From Draconibacterium orientale (GTDB lineage: Bacteria; Bacteroidota; Bacteroidia; Bacteroidales; Prolixibacteraceae): DNA of 64,000 nt. Within the stretch, counting starts at the first letter, position 1. Every line of letters starts with the position of its first letter. The stretch is taken from assembly GCF_000626635.1 (NCBI RefSeq), contig NZ_CP007451.1, positions 4,260,501-4,324,500 on the forward strand, written 5' to 3'. Under the pieces are notes generated by a model that did not search any database, was not told where the DNA came from, and saw only the letters and a program-made list of their open reading frames with translations. Both the position numbers and the translations under genes were made by a program. This document shows, piece by piece, positions 26,914 through 35,456 of the stretch.

Positions 26914-28200
26914 TTAATATTCAAAACGTTCGCGGTATGCCCATAATCCAATTGCCGGATTTGAGATGTAAAATATTTCTTCACCATCGGGCAGGGTGTT
27001 AAAGCCGTCTTTTAGCTTTTTAGGATTGTATTTGGCTGTAACTTCATCGTAATCGCCATACTTAAATCCAACACTTTCAATTTCCTGCTGGGTTACATTT
27101 TCTTTCCCTTTACCCGGGCAGTAGGTGATGTTGAAACGCCCTTCGGATGATCCGTGAATAAGGTGTGCTGCAGCTCCCAGGTTATTTTGCAGGTCTTCGT
27201 TTTCTTTTACCAATTTCAAGGTGTGTGGCGTTCCAAAGTAGCCGTATTTTCGTATCAAGGCATCAATTTGTGGGTCTTCACCAAATTCTTTTAAGGCCGG
27301 AGCCAAAACAATCAGTTCAGCGCCGTCGGCTAAAGCCATGCGCGTGCGGTAAATACTTTTGTTTCCCAGCCAGGTACTTTTAAATTCGGAAGGATCGAGC
27401 CAAACCGCGGCTTTCGTGATTGGTTTTTCTACCATTTCAAAATTAACTTCGAGCGAAAGCTTTGCTGCTTTATCAAATACCTCGAAATCGTCGCCGATAA
27501 AAAGCCCGTATGTTTGCAGTTTGCCATCGTTATTTAATCCAACTACTGTTTGTACATAAACAATAGGCAGGTGGTTGGAGAAATTTTCGGAGGCATAATT
27601 AAAAATCTTCCGAACTGGCGTATCGGCACGGCCCATCATGCGCTCCATTCCGTATGCAGCGCCAATGTAATGGCTTTTGTTAATGCCCTCAGCGCCACCG
27701 GTACCCACAAAAATATTTTTATTGTAATTGGCCATTCCAACCACTTCGTGCGGAACAACCTGCCCGATAGACAATATCAGATCGTAATTACCCTCAACCA
27801 GAATTTTATTCACCTGTGCCGGCCACGAATAATTAACAGCACCTTCCGAAACCTCCTCTACAAATTCAGCCGGAACGGTACCCAGTGTAACCACATCGTT
27901 TCGCCAGTCGTGTTCGCGAATCAGGTCGGATGGCATTTTGCCAAACATGTGGCTGATTTGCTCCATCGTCATCGGCGTGTGCGTTCCCAACGCCGGAAGT
28001 ACATCGGTTAAGCGTTCGCCAAAATATTCCCAGGTAAATTCGGTAAGCTCGCCTGCCCGCGAGGGGAGACGTGTATAATCCGGAGGAATGGCCAAAACCT
28101 TTTGTTTGGCTCCCATTTTTTCGAAAGCTTCAAACAGGCCATTTTTCAGATCCTCGGCACTGAGTGCTGTTTCGGTAGATCCTTTTTCGAAATATATCAT
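26914..28200 (-). CDS. LarA-superfamily nickel-pincer racemase/epimerase, probable hexonate epimerase
   Basis: 428 aa. LarA-type residues align with correct spacing: Asp41 and Arg44 in PPDYTRLP, His74 in LGTHTPMT, His151 in PHEVVGM, Lys161 ten residues later and His177 a further sixteen later. In lactate racemase the equivalents are D72, R75, H108, H174, K184 and H200, where the Lys anchors the nickel-pincer nucleotide and the last His binds Ni. The family interconverts 2-hydroxyacid epimers and includes D-gluconate 2-epimerases. The operon (UxuB-type SDR, sugar kinase, gnd) points to mannonate/gluconate. The cofactor makers LarB, LarC and LarE are not in the window. Confidence 0.8.
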   Translation of the reverse strand: MIYFEKGSTETALSAEDLKNGLFEAFEKMGAKQKVLAIPPDYTRLPSRAGELTEFTWEYFGERLTDVLPALGTHTPMTMEQISHMFGKMPSDLIREHDWRNDVVTLGTVPAEFVEEVSEGAVNYSWPAQVNKILVEGNYDLILSIGQVVPHEVVGMANYNKNIFVGTGGAEGINKSHYIGAAYGMERMMGRADTPVRKIFNYASENFSNHLPIVYVQTVVGLNNDGKLQTYGLFIGDDFEVFDKAAKLSLEVNFEMVEKPITKAAVWLDPSEFKSTWLGNKSIYRTRMALADGAELIVLAPALKEFGEDPQIDALIRKYGYFGTPHTLKLVKENEDLQNNLGAAAHLIHGSSEGRFNITYCPGKGKENVTQQEIESVGFKYGDYDEVTAKYNPKKLKDGFNTLPDGEEIFYISNPAIGLWAYRERFEY

Positions 28201-28224
28201 TTTGATCTGTTTTAAAATTGAAGA

Positions 28225-29298
28225 TTAGCGCTTAACGCGTGCATTACCGCCCCAAACACTCCAAACCTGTTCTTCGTCGGCAGGTTGCGCATAGTCGGTT
28301 AAAAATGTGGTTGCCAAAGCGCCGGTTGCCCAGCCAAATTGAGGCCATTTTTCAGGTTTCCATTCTTTTAAAATACCGTATAACATTCCGCCAACAAAAC
28401 CATCGCCGCCGCCAATGCGGTCGAGAACGCGGATGGTACGTGGTTCAACCACATGCCAGTTTTCGCCTTCCAACATAATGGCTCCCCAAAGGTGCTCGTT
28501 TACACTGATAACTTCACGCAGTGTTGTTGCAAAAACCGATGCGTTAGGAAAGGTTTCTTTTACGCGGGTGATCAATCCTTTAAATCCTTCTATTTTGGCA
28601 TTCAAACCTTCGCCGCCGGCAGCAGGGCCTTCAATTCCAAAACATAGCTGGAAATCTTCCTCGTTACCGATGAGAATATCAGAAACGGAAGCAATTTCGG
28701 TAAAATCTTTCCGAAGTTGTTCTTCGCGGCCTTTCCAGAAGGATGCCCGGTGATTCAGGTCGAACGAAATTTTAGTGCCGTGTTTTTTTGCGGCTCTTGC
28801 CACTTCCAGGCAAAACTGGGTTGTTTCAGGAGAGAGCGCACCAATTAATCCCGACAGGTGTACGATTTGCACGCCTTCTTCACCAAAAATACGTTCCAGA
28901 TCGAAGTCTTTTATATTTAATGTGCGGCCCACCTCGCCGGCGCGATCGTTAAAAACACGTGGTCCGCGGCTACCGTATCCACTGTCGGCAATATTTATCT
29001 GGTGGCGGTAACCCCACGGATTGCCTTGTTCCACCTCCGGGCCTTCGTAGTCCATATGTCGGGCCTTTAAATTGCTCTGAATGAATTTTGCAATCGGACT
29101 GTCCTTTACAAATGTGGTTAACACTTTAACCGGCAAACCCAGGAACGATGAGATGCTTGCAACATTGGTTTCGGCACTGGTAGCGTAAAGGGTAAATTTA
29201 TCGCTTGAGTGAACCGGTTGTCCGTTTTCGGGAGTAATGCGTGTTCCCATACTTGTGGGGACCAGCATGGCATATTTACAATTTTGTTTCAGTTTCAT
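28225..29298 (-). CDS. PfkB-family sugar kinase (2-keto-3-deoxygluconate kinase-like)
   Basis: 357 aa from ATG 29298 (MKLKQNCKYA); an upstream ATG at 29337 would add 13 residues lacking homology. Ribokinase fold: substrate-binding N-terminal lid strands, FDLNHRASFWKG in the middle, and the catalytic-loop motif DRIGGGDGFVGGM, which is GGGDGF instead of the usual GAGDAF while keeping the base Asp. Close relatives are annotated as 2-dehydro-3-deoxygluconokinase. Because no dehydratase making 2-keto-3-deoxygluconate is in this operon and gnd is, phosphorylation of gluconate to 6-phosphogluconate is an alternative worth testing. Confidence 0.82.
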   Translation of the reverse strand: MKLKQNCKYAMLVPTSMGTRITPENGQPVHSSDKFTLYATSAETNVASISSFLGLPVKVLTTFVKDSPIAKFIQSNLKARHMDYEGPEVEQGNPWGYRHQINIADSGYGSRGPRVFNDRAGEVGRTLNIKDFDLERIFGEEGVQIVHLSGLIGALSPETTQFCLEVARAAKKHGTKISFDLNHRASFWKGREEQLRKDFTEIASVSDILIGNEEDFQLCFGIEGPAAGGEGLNAKIEGFKGLITRVKETFPNASVFATTLREVISVNEHLWGAIMLEGENWHVVEPRTIRVLDRIGGGDGFVGGMLYGILKEWKPEKWPQFGWATGALATTFLTDYAQPADEEQVWSVWGGNARVKR

Positions 29299-29372
29299 CT
29301 TTTTTGATTTTCTATATAATGAAAAGCAGTTAGCCAACGATTTGTGTCTGGCAAAATTTTCGCAACAATAAT

Positions 29373-30224
29373 TTAAACGCCACCAAATGCGCTGTAACCT
29401 CCGTCAACCGGTATTACAATTCCTGTTATAAAGTTTGAAACGTCGGAGATCAGGAAAAGTGTTGCGCCCTGAAGATCTTCCGGTTCACCGAATTTTCCCA
29501 TTGGTGTGTTGTCAACAATTTTTTGCCCGCGGGGGGAGTAGTTGCCTGTTTTTTCATCCATTACCAAAAAGCGGTTTTGGTGAGTGATAAAAAAGCCGGG
29601 AGCAATGGCATTTACCCGGATACCAACTTTTGCAAGATGCACCGACAGCCACTCTGTAAAATTATTGATAGACGCTTTTGCAGCCGAGTATGCCGGAATT
29701 TTGGTTAGCGGTTTATACGAATTCATCGACGAAACATTAAGCACAACGCCTTTTCTACTTTCAAGCATGTCGCGGGTAAATACCATTGTTGGCAGCAAGG
29801 TTCCTGTAAAATTCAGGGCAAAAACTTTGTCGAAACCTTCCATTTGCAAACCATAAAAAGTGTCTTCGAGGTTATCTATGTTGTCCTCGGTTATGGTTTC
29901 CACTTTTGTTGTTGCCTGTGGGCTGTTTCCGCCGGCACCATTTATTAAAATGTCAATTGGCCCCAATCGTTTGTTTATCTCCGTTTTGGCAAACTCAAGC
30001 GATTCTTTGTCGAGCACATTGGCTGCAACACCAATCACTTCAGTCCCCGAATCAGCGGCAATCTCGGCAGCAACTTTATCGGCCACTTCTTTATTAATAT
30101 CGGCGATGGCAATTTTGGTTCCAACCGATGCAATTGCTTTTACCATGGCGGTACCCAAAACTCCGGCACCACCGGTAATTACGCATACTTTGTCTTTTAA
30201 ATCGTTAAATGATAGTGCCTGCAT
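29373..30224 (-). CDS. uxuB: SDR-type D-mannonate oxidoreductase / fructuronate reductase
   Basis: 283 aa short-chain dehydrogenase. Cofactor motif TGGAGVLG (17-24), NGAGGN (95-100), catalytic Ser165/166 and Tyr179-x3-Lys183 are present. The loop with NGAGGNSPQATT and the insertion with EDTFYGLQMEGFDKVF are features of the SDR-type UxuB (B. subtilis YjmF group), which interconverts D-fructuronate and D-mannonate with NAD(H). It is the second gene of the operon, 5 bases after the LacI gene. Gluconate 5-dehydrogenase is a related alternative. Confidence 0.82.
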   Translation of the reverse strand: MQALSFNDLKDKVCVITGGAGVLGTAMVKAIASVGTKIAIADINKEVADKVAAEIAADSGTEVIGVAANVLDKESLEFAKTEINKRLGPIDILINGAGGNSPQATTKVETITEDNIDNLEDTFYGLQMEGFDKVFALNFTGTLLPTMVFTRDMLESRKGVVLNVSSMNSYKPLTKIPAYSAAKASINNFTEWLSVHLAKVGIRVNAIAPGFFITHQNRFLVMDEKTGNYSPRGQKIVDNTPMGKFGEPEDLQGATLFLISDVSNFITGIVIPVDGGYSAFGGV

Positions 30225-30229
30225 AATAT

Positions 30230-31285
30230 CTATTTAAATTCTTTATAATAATCAACATTCTCTTTGGTAACAATGTCAATAGGGGTGTAACTTTCTTCCT
30301 GAATTTCTCTTTTCTGTACGATGCTTCTGAACAGTTTGTTCACCGAGTTATATCCCTGCTCTTCGGGGCGTTGACAGATTAGGAACTGAACAAGGTCTTC
30401 TTTCAGGTATTTAATGTTTTCCTTAATAAGGTCGTGCCCTATTACTTTAATGTTTCTGATTTCTAATTTTTTAAGCAATCGGCCCACATAAAACACTTTC
30501 GAATTGGTAACCAGTATTCCTTTAATATTTTTCTCCGAAATATTTTGCTCAACCGTTGCCATCCATTCATCCGATTTGGTATCCGGAATTTCAATGGTAA
30601 ACAGCTTGTGATTGTTATCCTTTTTTTGCTTAAACCAGTCGTGAATTCCCATTTCGCGCTGCACCAGGTGGTTTTGGTTATCCATTTCTTTCGCAAAATG
30701 AATAACAAGAATGTTTCCTTCGGGTAACATCAGGTCGAGCAGTTTCCCCGACACCATTCCGCTTTGATATGAATTTTGCCCGATGTAACTGAGCTGTCCA
30801 ACATCCTGAATATTTGAATCGATAAAAACAAAAGGTATTTCCTGCTCTTTCAGTTTTTCGATAAAAGCTGTAGCCTCTTTTTTGAAAAAGGGAGCCAGTA
30901 CCACACCATCGGGTTTCATGGCAAGCACTTTATCGGCCTCTTTTACAAAACTTTTTGAATCGGACTGGTTAAAGGTAAACGACTGAATTTGTAAGCCGTA
31001 TTGCGGCAACTCCGAGATGCGTTTTTTTATTCCTTTAATTGGTTTTGTCCAGTAGCCTTCTCCAGCCGGAGGTTGGGGGAGTAGCGTGGCAAATGTGGCC
31101 GACTTTTTTGAGGCCAGCATACTTGCCAAAATATTGGGCTGGTAGTTTAATTCCTTTACAATTTCAAGAATTTTCTTTTTGGTGGCAGGTGCAACCTCTC
31201 CGCGGTTATGCAAAACCCTGTCAACAGTGCCAATCGATACCTTTGCTCTTTCGGCAATATCTTTAATCCGTATTTGTTTATTTAG
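30230..31285 (-). CDS. LacI-family transcriptional regulator without a canonical start codon
   Basis: About 350 aa. A complete LacI helix-turn-helix is encoded in frame (IRIKDIAERAKVSIGTVDRV, at about 31273-31214), followed by the hinge and a periplasmic-binding-protein-like sugar-binding domain. The open frame reaches back to TAA 31298-31300, but between that stop and the HTH there is no ATG, GTG or TTG; the first in-frame TTG (31213) would delete the recognition helix. Initiation at a rare codon (ATT, ATA or ATC) or a small sequence error is needed. It heads the sugar-acid operon and probably represses it until a hexuronate-derived inducer appears. Confidence 0.82.
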   Translation of the reverse strand, partial: LNKQIRIKDIAERAKVSIGTVDRVLHNRGEVAPATKKKILEIVKELNYQPNILASMLASKKSATFATLLPQPPAGEGYWTKPIKGIKKRISELPQYGLQIQSFTFNQSDSKSFVKEADKVLAMKPDGVVLAPFFKKEATAFIEKLKEQEIPFVFIDSNIQDVGQLSYIGQNSYQSGMVSGKLLDLMLPEGNILVIHFAKEMDNQNHLVQREMGIHDWFKQKKDNNHKLFTIEIPDTKSDEWMATVEQNISEKNIKGILVTNSKVFYVGRLLKKLEIRNIKVIGHDLIKENIKYLKEDLVQFLICQRPEEQGYNSVNKLFRSIVQKREIQEESYTPIDIVTKENVDYYKEFK

Positions 31286-31341
31286 TTTGATAGCGCTTTA
31301 AATTTTTAAGATTTTAAACCGTAGCTTTAGCTACTTGCTTT

Positions 31342-31349
31342 CAAAACTA
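31342..31349 (-). promoter_or_regulatory. -7 box of the sugar-acid operon
   Basis: On the minus strand TAGTTTTG matches TAnnTTTG and lies about 57 bases before the first LacI codons. Confidence 0.45.
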
Positions 31350-31368
31350 AATAAAAATATTAGTATTC

Positions 31369-31384
31369 CCGTGTTCGTACACGG
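31369..31384. promoter_or_regulatory. Palindrome at the -33 region, candidate LacI operator
   Basis: CCGTGT-TCGT-ACACGG has perfect 6-bp arms, and pairing extends to eight of nine positions outward. It lies 20 bases upstream of the -7 box, a normal place for a repressor site. A second palindrome, GTAGCTTTAGCTAC at 31321-31334, lies just downstream of the expected start of transcription. Confidence 0.45.
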
Positions 31385-31431
31385 AAAAATATTTCAAAAA
31401 TGTTCAGCAACATTTTTGTATTGGATTTTGC

Positions 31432-32256
31432 TTAAAATTTAGCCAGGTTTTCGTCGGGCTTTTCTTCCAGCAGGTGTGGATTTTTTAACAGGTATTTAAT
31501 ATGCCGAAACAGGCGTCCTCCGTGCGATCCGTCAACAACGCGATGGTCGAGCGTTGCAGACAGTAACATGATTCGGCGCGGAACGATTTCCCCGTTAACA
31601 ACTGCCGGTTTGTTCTGAACGGAGCCCAAAATCATAACGAGCGATACATTCGACGATGGCAGCAACGAACCATAACCGGTATCGAGGCCAACGGTACCAA
31701 TATTTGAAACCACGTACGATCCAAAACTATTTGAATCGAGACCGATTCCCGGCAACGAAATTCCCCAGTCGATTGTAAGTACACGGTATAAGCGGAACAA
31801 CCACTTGCGGAAAGGCCACGGAACCCGCGCCAGCATATTTTTCGATTGCATTTCGTCGCGTTCGTTACCTTTTCGCGACTGGCGGATATGTTCGGCAATT
31901 TCGTCGGTAACTTCCTGAATGGTGCGCTGATCGGCATTCTCAACTTTTACCGAACCCATTTCGCCACCTGCCAGCAGAACACTTACCACACCGTCAACCT
32001 GTTTGCGCTGGGCAATTTTCGAGCCCTTTACAAAGGTGTTCAGTTCGGGTACTTCATTTCTGATTGCCCTGCCAATTATAAGTGTGATAATATAAGTAAG
32101 CGTGGTTTTTAAGCCTTCTTTTCTCTTCTTGGCGATGTATTTTTCAATATCGGTAACATCCAACTCTACCATTCCATAAATTTTGGAATCGGTAGGCTTT
32201 TTGTAAATAGTTGACGCTACTCTGCGCCAGTCTGAATTATAATCAATTTGCTCCAT
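31432..32256 (-). CDS. Stand-alone 2-oxoacid dehydrogenase E2-type acyltransferase domain
   Basis: 274 aa. The chloramphenicol-acetyltransferase-like catalytic domain of E2 is complete, with the signature DHRVVDGSHGG (H-x3-D-G) near the C-terminus, but there is no lipoyl domain, no peripheral-subunit-binding domain and no E1 or E3 gene nearby. A 40-residue insertion with WPFRKWLFRLYRV (about 155-167) could lie on a membrane. Such solitary proteins are frequent in Bacteroidetes and unassigned; they may acylate a small molecule or lipid. Transcribed toward the LacI operon from its own promoter. Confidence 0.75.
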   Translation of the reverse strand: MEQIDYNSDWRRVASTIYKKPTDSKIYGMVELDVTDIEKYIAKKRKEGLKTTLTYIITLIIGRAIRNEVPELNTFVKGSKIAQRKQVDGVVSVLLAGGEMGSVKVENADQRTIQEVTDEIAEHIRQSRKGNERDEMQSKNMLARVPWPFRKWLFRLYRVLTIDWGISLPGIGLDSNSFGSYVVSNIGTVGLDTGYGSLLPSSNVSLVMILGSVQNKPAVVNGEIVPRRIMLLSATLDHRVVDGSHGGRLFRHIKYLLKNPHLLEEKPDENLAKF

Positions 32257-32319
32257 ATAACGATTTTTTTAATGTCAATCGTTTTCTGTAAAATCTCGAA
32301 TAATTGTGGCTTTAGCCCG

Positions 32320-32327
32320 CAAATGTA
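32320..32327 (-). promoter_or_regulatory. -7 box of the E2-like gene
   Basis: Minus-strand TACATTTG matches TAnnTTTG, 64 bases before the ATG at 32256. It is followed by GGCTAAAGCC, similar in sequence and position to the GTAGCTAAAGCTAC palindrome downstream of the LacI operon promoter. Confidence 0.5.
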
Positions 32328-32503
32328 ATTGTTTCTGTGAAAATAGCACCTGAACAGAAGAATTAATCAGGAGATTTCAGCATTATTCAGAGTGGTAATT
32401 ATAAAATTACGAAGTTAAAAGCAAGTCGGTTTTTGGAAGAATACACAAATTGTCTTAAGTTTATTAGCCTAAATCAACAACAATTCATTCTAAACTTATA
32501 CAC

Positions 32504-33910
32504 ATGCAAAACAGACGAAACTTTCTGGCCACTATTGGCACCATTGCTGCAGGTGCAGTGGTCTCCAATCCTTTAAAGGCTGCTGTACTTTCCGAAGGCG
32601 AAAAGCTAAAACTGGTTTTGGTGGGCACCGGAATCCGCGGAAACAGTTTTTGGGGAAAACGACTGGTTGATGAATACAGCGACATCCTTGAATTTGTGGC
32701 GCTGGTAGATATCAATCCGGGCCGGGTAAAATATGCTGCCGATTATATCGGAGTTGGTAAAGACTGCAAAACTTATACTGACTTTGATGAAATGATCGGG
32801 GAGCAATCGCCCGATTTAATCATTGTAACTACCCCCGATGCCACGCATCATCAATTCATTATAAAATCGTTGGAAAACGGTGTTGATGTGCTTACTGAAA
32901 AGCCATTGACTACCGATGAAGACAAGTGTCAGGAAATATTGGACGCAGAACGACGGTACAAACGTAAAGTAATTGTTGGTTTCAATTATCGCTGGAGCCC
33001 GTACAATACAAAAATCAAGGAGTTGCTGATGAACAATGCAATTGGCAAACTGGTTTCGGTTGATTTTTCGTGGATGCTGAATACCAGTCATGGCGCTTCG
33101 TATTTTCGGCGGTGGCACGGTCAGCGCGAGTGGAGCGGAACTTTACTGATACACAAAGCTACACACCATTTTGATTTGCTGAACTGGTGGATCGATTCCG
33201 ATCCGGATGAAGTGTACGCCAAAGGTGATTTGGAGTTTTATGGCAACCGACGCGATAAAAGTGGTGTAAACTGCCGCTCGTGCGATGAAAAGGATAGTTG
33301 TCCGTTTTTCTGGGATATCACGAAAAGTACTACAGAATACAATCTGTACGCCAAACACGAACACTACGATGGTTACATCCGCGATAACTGCCTGTTCAGG
33401 CCCGAGATAAACATTTACGATAAAATGAATGTGAATGTAAAATACGCCAACAATGTGTACCTGAATTACATGCTTACAACTTATTCGCCATGGGAAGGCT
33501 GGCGCGTTGCATTTAACGGTACCGAAGGCCGAATTGAAGCATTTTTGGATGTGCCGTATCTGGAAGATGTGCAAATTTCGCAGGAAGATATGCACCGCGC
33601 AGAAATGGACCAGAGCGGTAACCAGGAACAAATTATGAAACCAATAATTCTGCACAAATTGTGGGGCGAGCAGGAAATAATAAACGTGGGTTACAGCCGC
33701 GGCGGACACGGTGGAGGTGACGAACGCTTGCACGATCATATTTTCAGAACTCCTGATGCCGAAGACGAATATCAGCACCTGGCAGGAACGCGCGACGGGG
33801 CCATGTCGATTCTTGTGGGTACAGCTGCCAGAAACAGCATTGAATCGGGGATGCCCGTAAAAGTTGGTAGTTTAACTACTTTGCAACCGCGAAGCAAACG
33901 ATTAACGTAA
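32504..33910 (+). CDS. Tat-exported Gfo/Idh/MocA-family oxidoreductase or glycosidase
   Basis: 468 aa. The N-terminus NRRNFLATIG followed by a hydrophobic stretch is a twin-arginine signal (Arg4-Arg5), so the protein is exported folded, probably with bound NAD(P). It has the Rossmann start LVLVGTGIRGNSFW, the conserved EKP (132-134) and the C-terminal alpha/beta domain. Length and Tat export resemble GH109-type alpha-N-acetylgalactosaminidases, which use NAD+. An inserted cysteine group (Cys257-x2-Cys260-x5-Cys266, plus Cys296) looks like a metal site and is not part of the basic fold. No operon partner; divergent from the E2-like gene. Confidence 0.8.
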   Translation: MQNRRNFLATIGTIAAGAVVSNPLKAAVLSEGEKLKLVLVGTGIRGNSFWGKRLVDEYSDILEFVALVDINPGRVKYAADYIGVGKDCKTYTDFDEMIGEQSPDLIIVTTPDATHHQFIIKSLENGVDVLTEKPLTTDEDKCQEILDAERRYKRKVIVGFNYRWSPYNTKIKELLMNNAIGKLVSVDFSWMLNTSHGASYFRRWHGQREWSGTLLIHKATHHFDLLNWWIDSDPDEVYAKGDLEFYGNRRDKSGVNCRSCDEKDSCPFFWDITKSTTEYNLYAKHEHYDGYIRDNCLFRPEINIYDKMNVNVKYANNVYLNYMLTTYSPWEGWRVAFNGTEGRIEAFLDVPYLEDVQISQEDMHRAEMDQSGNQEQIMKPIILHKLWGEQEIINVGYSRGGHGGGDERLHDHIFRTPDAEDEYQHLAGTRDGAMSILVGTAARNSIESGMPVKVGSLTTLQPRSKRLT

Positions 33911-33932
33911 ATTACTTTTCTACCATAAAATG

Positions 33933-33968
33933 AAAAACGCAGTAAACGGTAAGTTGCTGCGTTTTTTT
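33933..33968. terminator. Terminator between convergent genes
   Basis: AAAAACGCAG (33933-33942) and CTGCGTTTTT (33957-33966) form a 10-bp stem followed by further T, serving the Gfo/Idh/MocA gene and possibly nhaC on the other strand. Confidence 0.75.
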
Positions 33969-33992
33969 ATGCTTTGTAAAAAGTTGTTTCTA

Positions 33993-35456
33993 TTAATCTT
34001 CTTTTACTACCTGTGGTTTTTCGCCCTTAACAAATCGCTTTATTTTAATGTTCAGGTAAGCAAAAAGAACAGTCATAAACGGACTGATGATATTGAAAAA
34101 GGCATAAGGAGCATACGACCAGGTGTCAACGCCCAATACTCTTGACTGTGTGGCTCCACATGTATTCCACGGGATAAGCACGGAGGTAATTGTACCGCTG
34201 TCTTCCAGTGTTCTGCTCAAAACTTCGGGCTTAAGACCTTTGTCTTCGTAGGCTTTCCGGTACATCCTTCCGGGCACCACCAGGGCAATATACTGGTCGG
34301 AAGCCGTGGTGTTAAAAAAGATACAGGTGCCAACGGTTGATGCCACCAAACTTCCGGTGCTTTTGGCATACTTAACAATGGGCTGAGTAATTCGTTTCAG
34401 TAATCCTGCCGATTCCATTACGCCGCCAAAAACCATTGCCGAAAGAATGAGCCAAACCGTGTCGAGCATTCCGCGCATTCCAGAGGTACTCAGCAATTCG
34501 TTTACATTGGCATTCGACGTTGTAAGGCTAACATCGCCAAACATGGCCTGCATAACCGAATAATACGATGCGGTTCCGTAGTTGTTTACACTACCTGCAA
34601 TAGTGTTTATAATATCAGGTTGAAAAATAATGGCAAATAAACCGCCCAGTAATGTGCCAATCAACAACGATGGAAGCGGCGGTACTTTTAATATGATTAC
34701 GGTAATCAGAATTACCGGTACCAAAAACAATAAGGGGCTGGTGTTAAAAGTAGTGTCAATGGCCACTTTTACATCTTCAACGTTTATCGAGGCATGTGTA
34801 AAATCGTAATTGAAACCCATAATCAGGAAAATGATCAGGGTGATTGTCATCGTTGGCACCGTAGTTAGTGTCATGTATTTTATGTGGGTAAACAAATCGG
34901 TGCCGGCCATTGCAGGGGCAAGGTTGGTGGTGTCGCTTAACGGACTCATTTTATCGCCAAAATAGGCACCGCTGATAATCGCTCCGGCAACAATGGCTTC
35001 GTCAATTCCAATGGCTTTTCCAATGCCAAGCAGCGCAATTCCGATTGTGGCAATGGTCGACCACGAACTTCCGGTGGCCACACTAACAATCGCACTCACC
35101 ACAACTGCCGTAAACAGAAACATTTTGGGGCTGATAATATCCAATCCGTAATAAATCATTGCCGGAACAACACCGCTGATCAGCCAGGTTCCCGCCAGCG
35201 AACCGATCAACAACAAAATTAAAATGGATGGCATTGCCGAACCGATAGTCGAAACGATTTTACTTTTGATTCTGTCCCAGCTAAATCCCAACCGATGAGC
35301 AACAATGCCTGCAATAGCAGCTGCCAGCATCAGTGCAACCTGGTTGGCGCCGGATAAAGTATCGTCGAAAAGTAATACGTTAAGCGTTAACAGACCAATT
35401 AAAATAAGAATGGGCAACAATGCCAGAAAAAGTGATGCTTCGCGTTTTGTTGTCAT
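33993..35456 (-). CDS. nhaC: Na+/H+ antiporter, NhaC family
   Basis: 487 aa from ATG 35456 (MTTKREASLF); an upstream ATG at 35489 adds an unlikely soluble lead. About eleven membrane segments. NhaC-type motifs are visible: GSLAGTWLISGVVPAMIYYG, SVATGSSWSTIATIG and GAIISGAYFGDKMSPLSDTTNLAP. It exchanges external H+ for internal Na+ (or a malate/lactate pair in some relatives). In this window a Na+-pumping decarboxylase is also encoded, so a Na+ cycle is likely. Single gene, convergent with the Tat-exported oxidoreductase. Confidence 0.92.
   Translation of the reverse strand: MTTKREASLFLALLPILILIGLLTLNVLLFDDTLSGANQVALMLAAAIAGIVAHRLGFSWDRIKSKIVSTIGSAMPSILILLLIGSLAGTWLISGVVPAMIYYGLDIISPKMFLFTAVVVSAIVSVATGSSWSTIATIGIALLGIGKAIGIDEAIVAGAIISGAYFGDKMSPLSDTTNLAPAMAGTDLFTHIKYMTLTTVPTMTITLIIFLIMGFNYDFTHASINVEDVKVAIDTTFNTSPLLFLVPVILITVIILKVPPLPSLLIGTLLGGLFAIIFQPDIINTIAGSVNNYGTASYYSVMQAMFGDVSLTTSNANVNELLSTSGMRGMLDTVWLILSAMVFGGVMESAGLLKRITQPIVKYAKSTGSLVASTVGTCIFFNTTASDQYIALVVPGRMYRKAYEDKGLKPEVLSRTLEDSGTITSVLIPWNTCGATQSRVLGVDTWSYAPYAFFNIISPFMTVLFAYLNIKIKRFVKGEKPQVVKED

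Noticed and set aside
33143..33778. 211-codon frame antisense to the Tat-exported Gfo/Idh/MocA gene
   Set aside because: Fully overlaps a well-supported gene; residue composition is that of a codon shadow.
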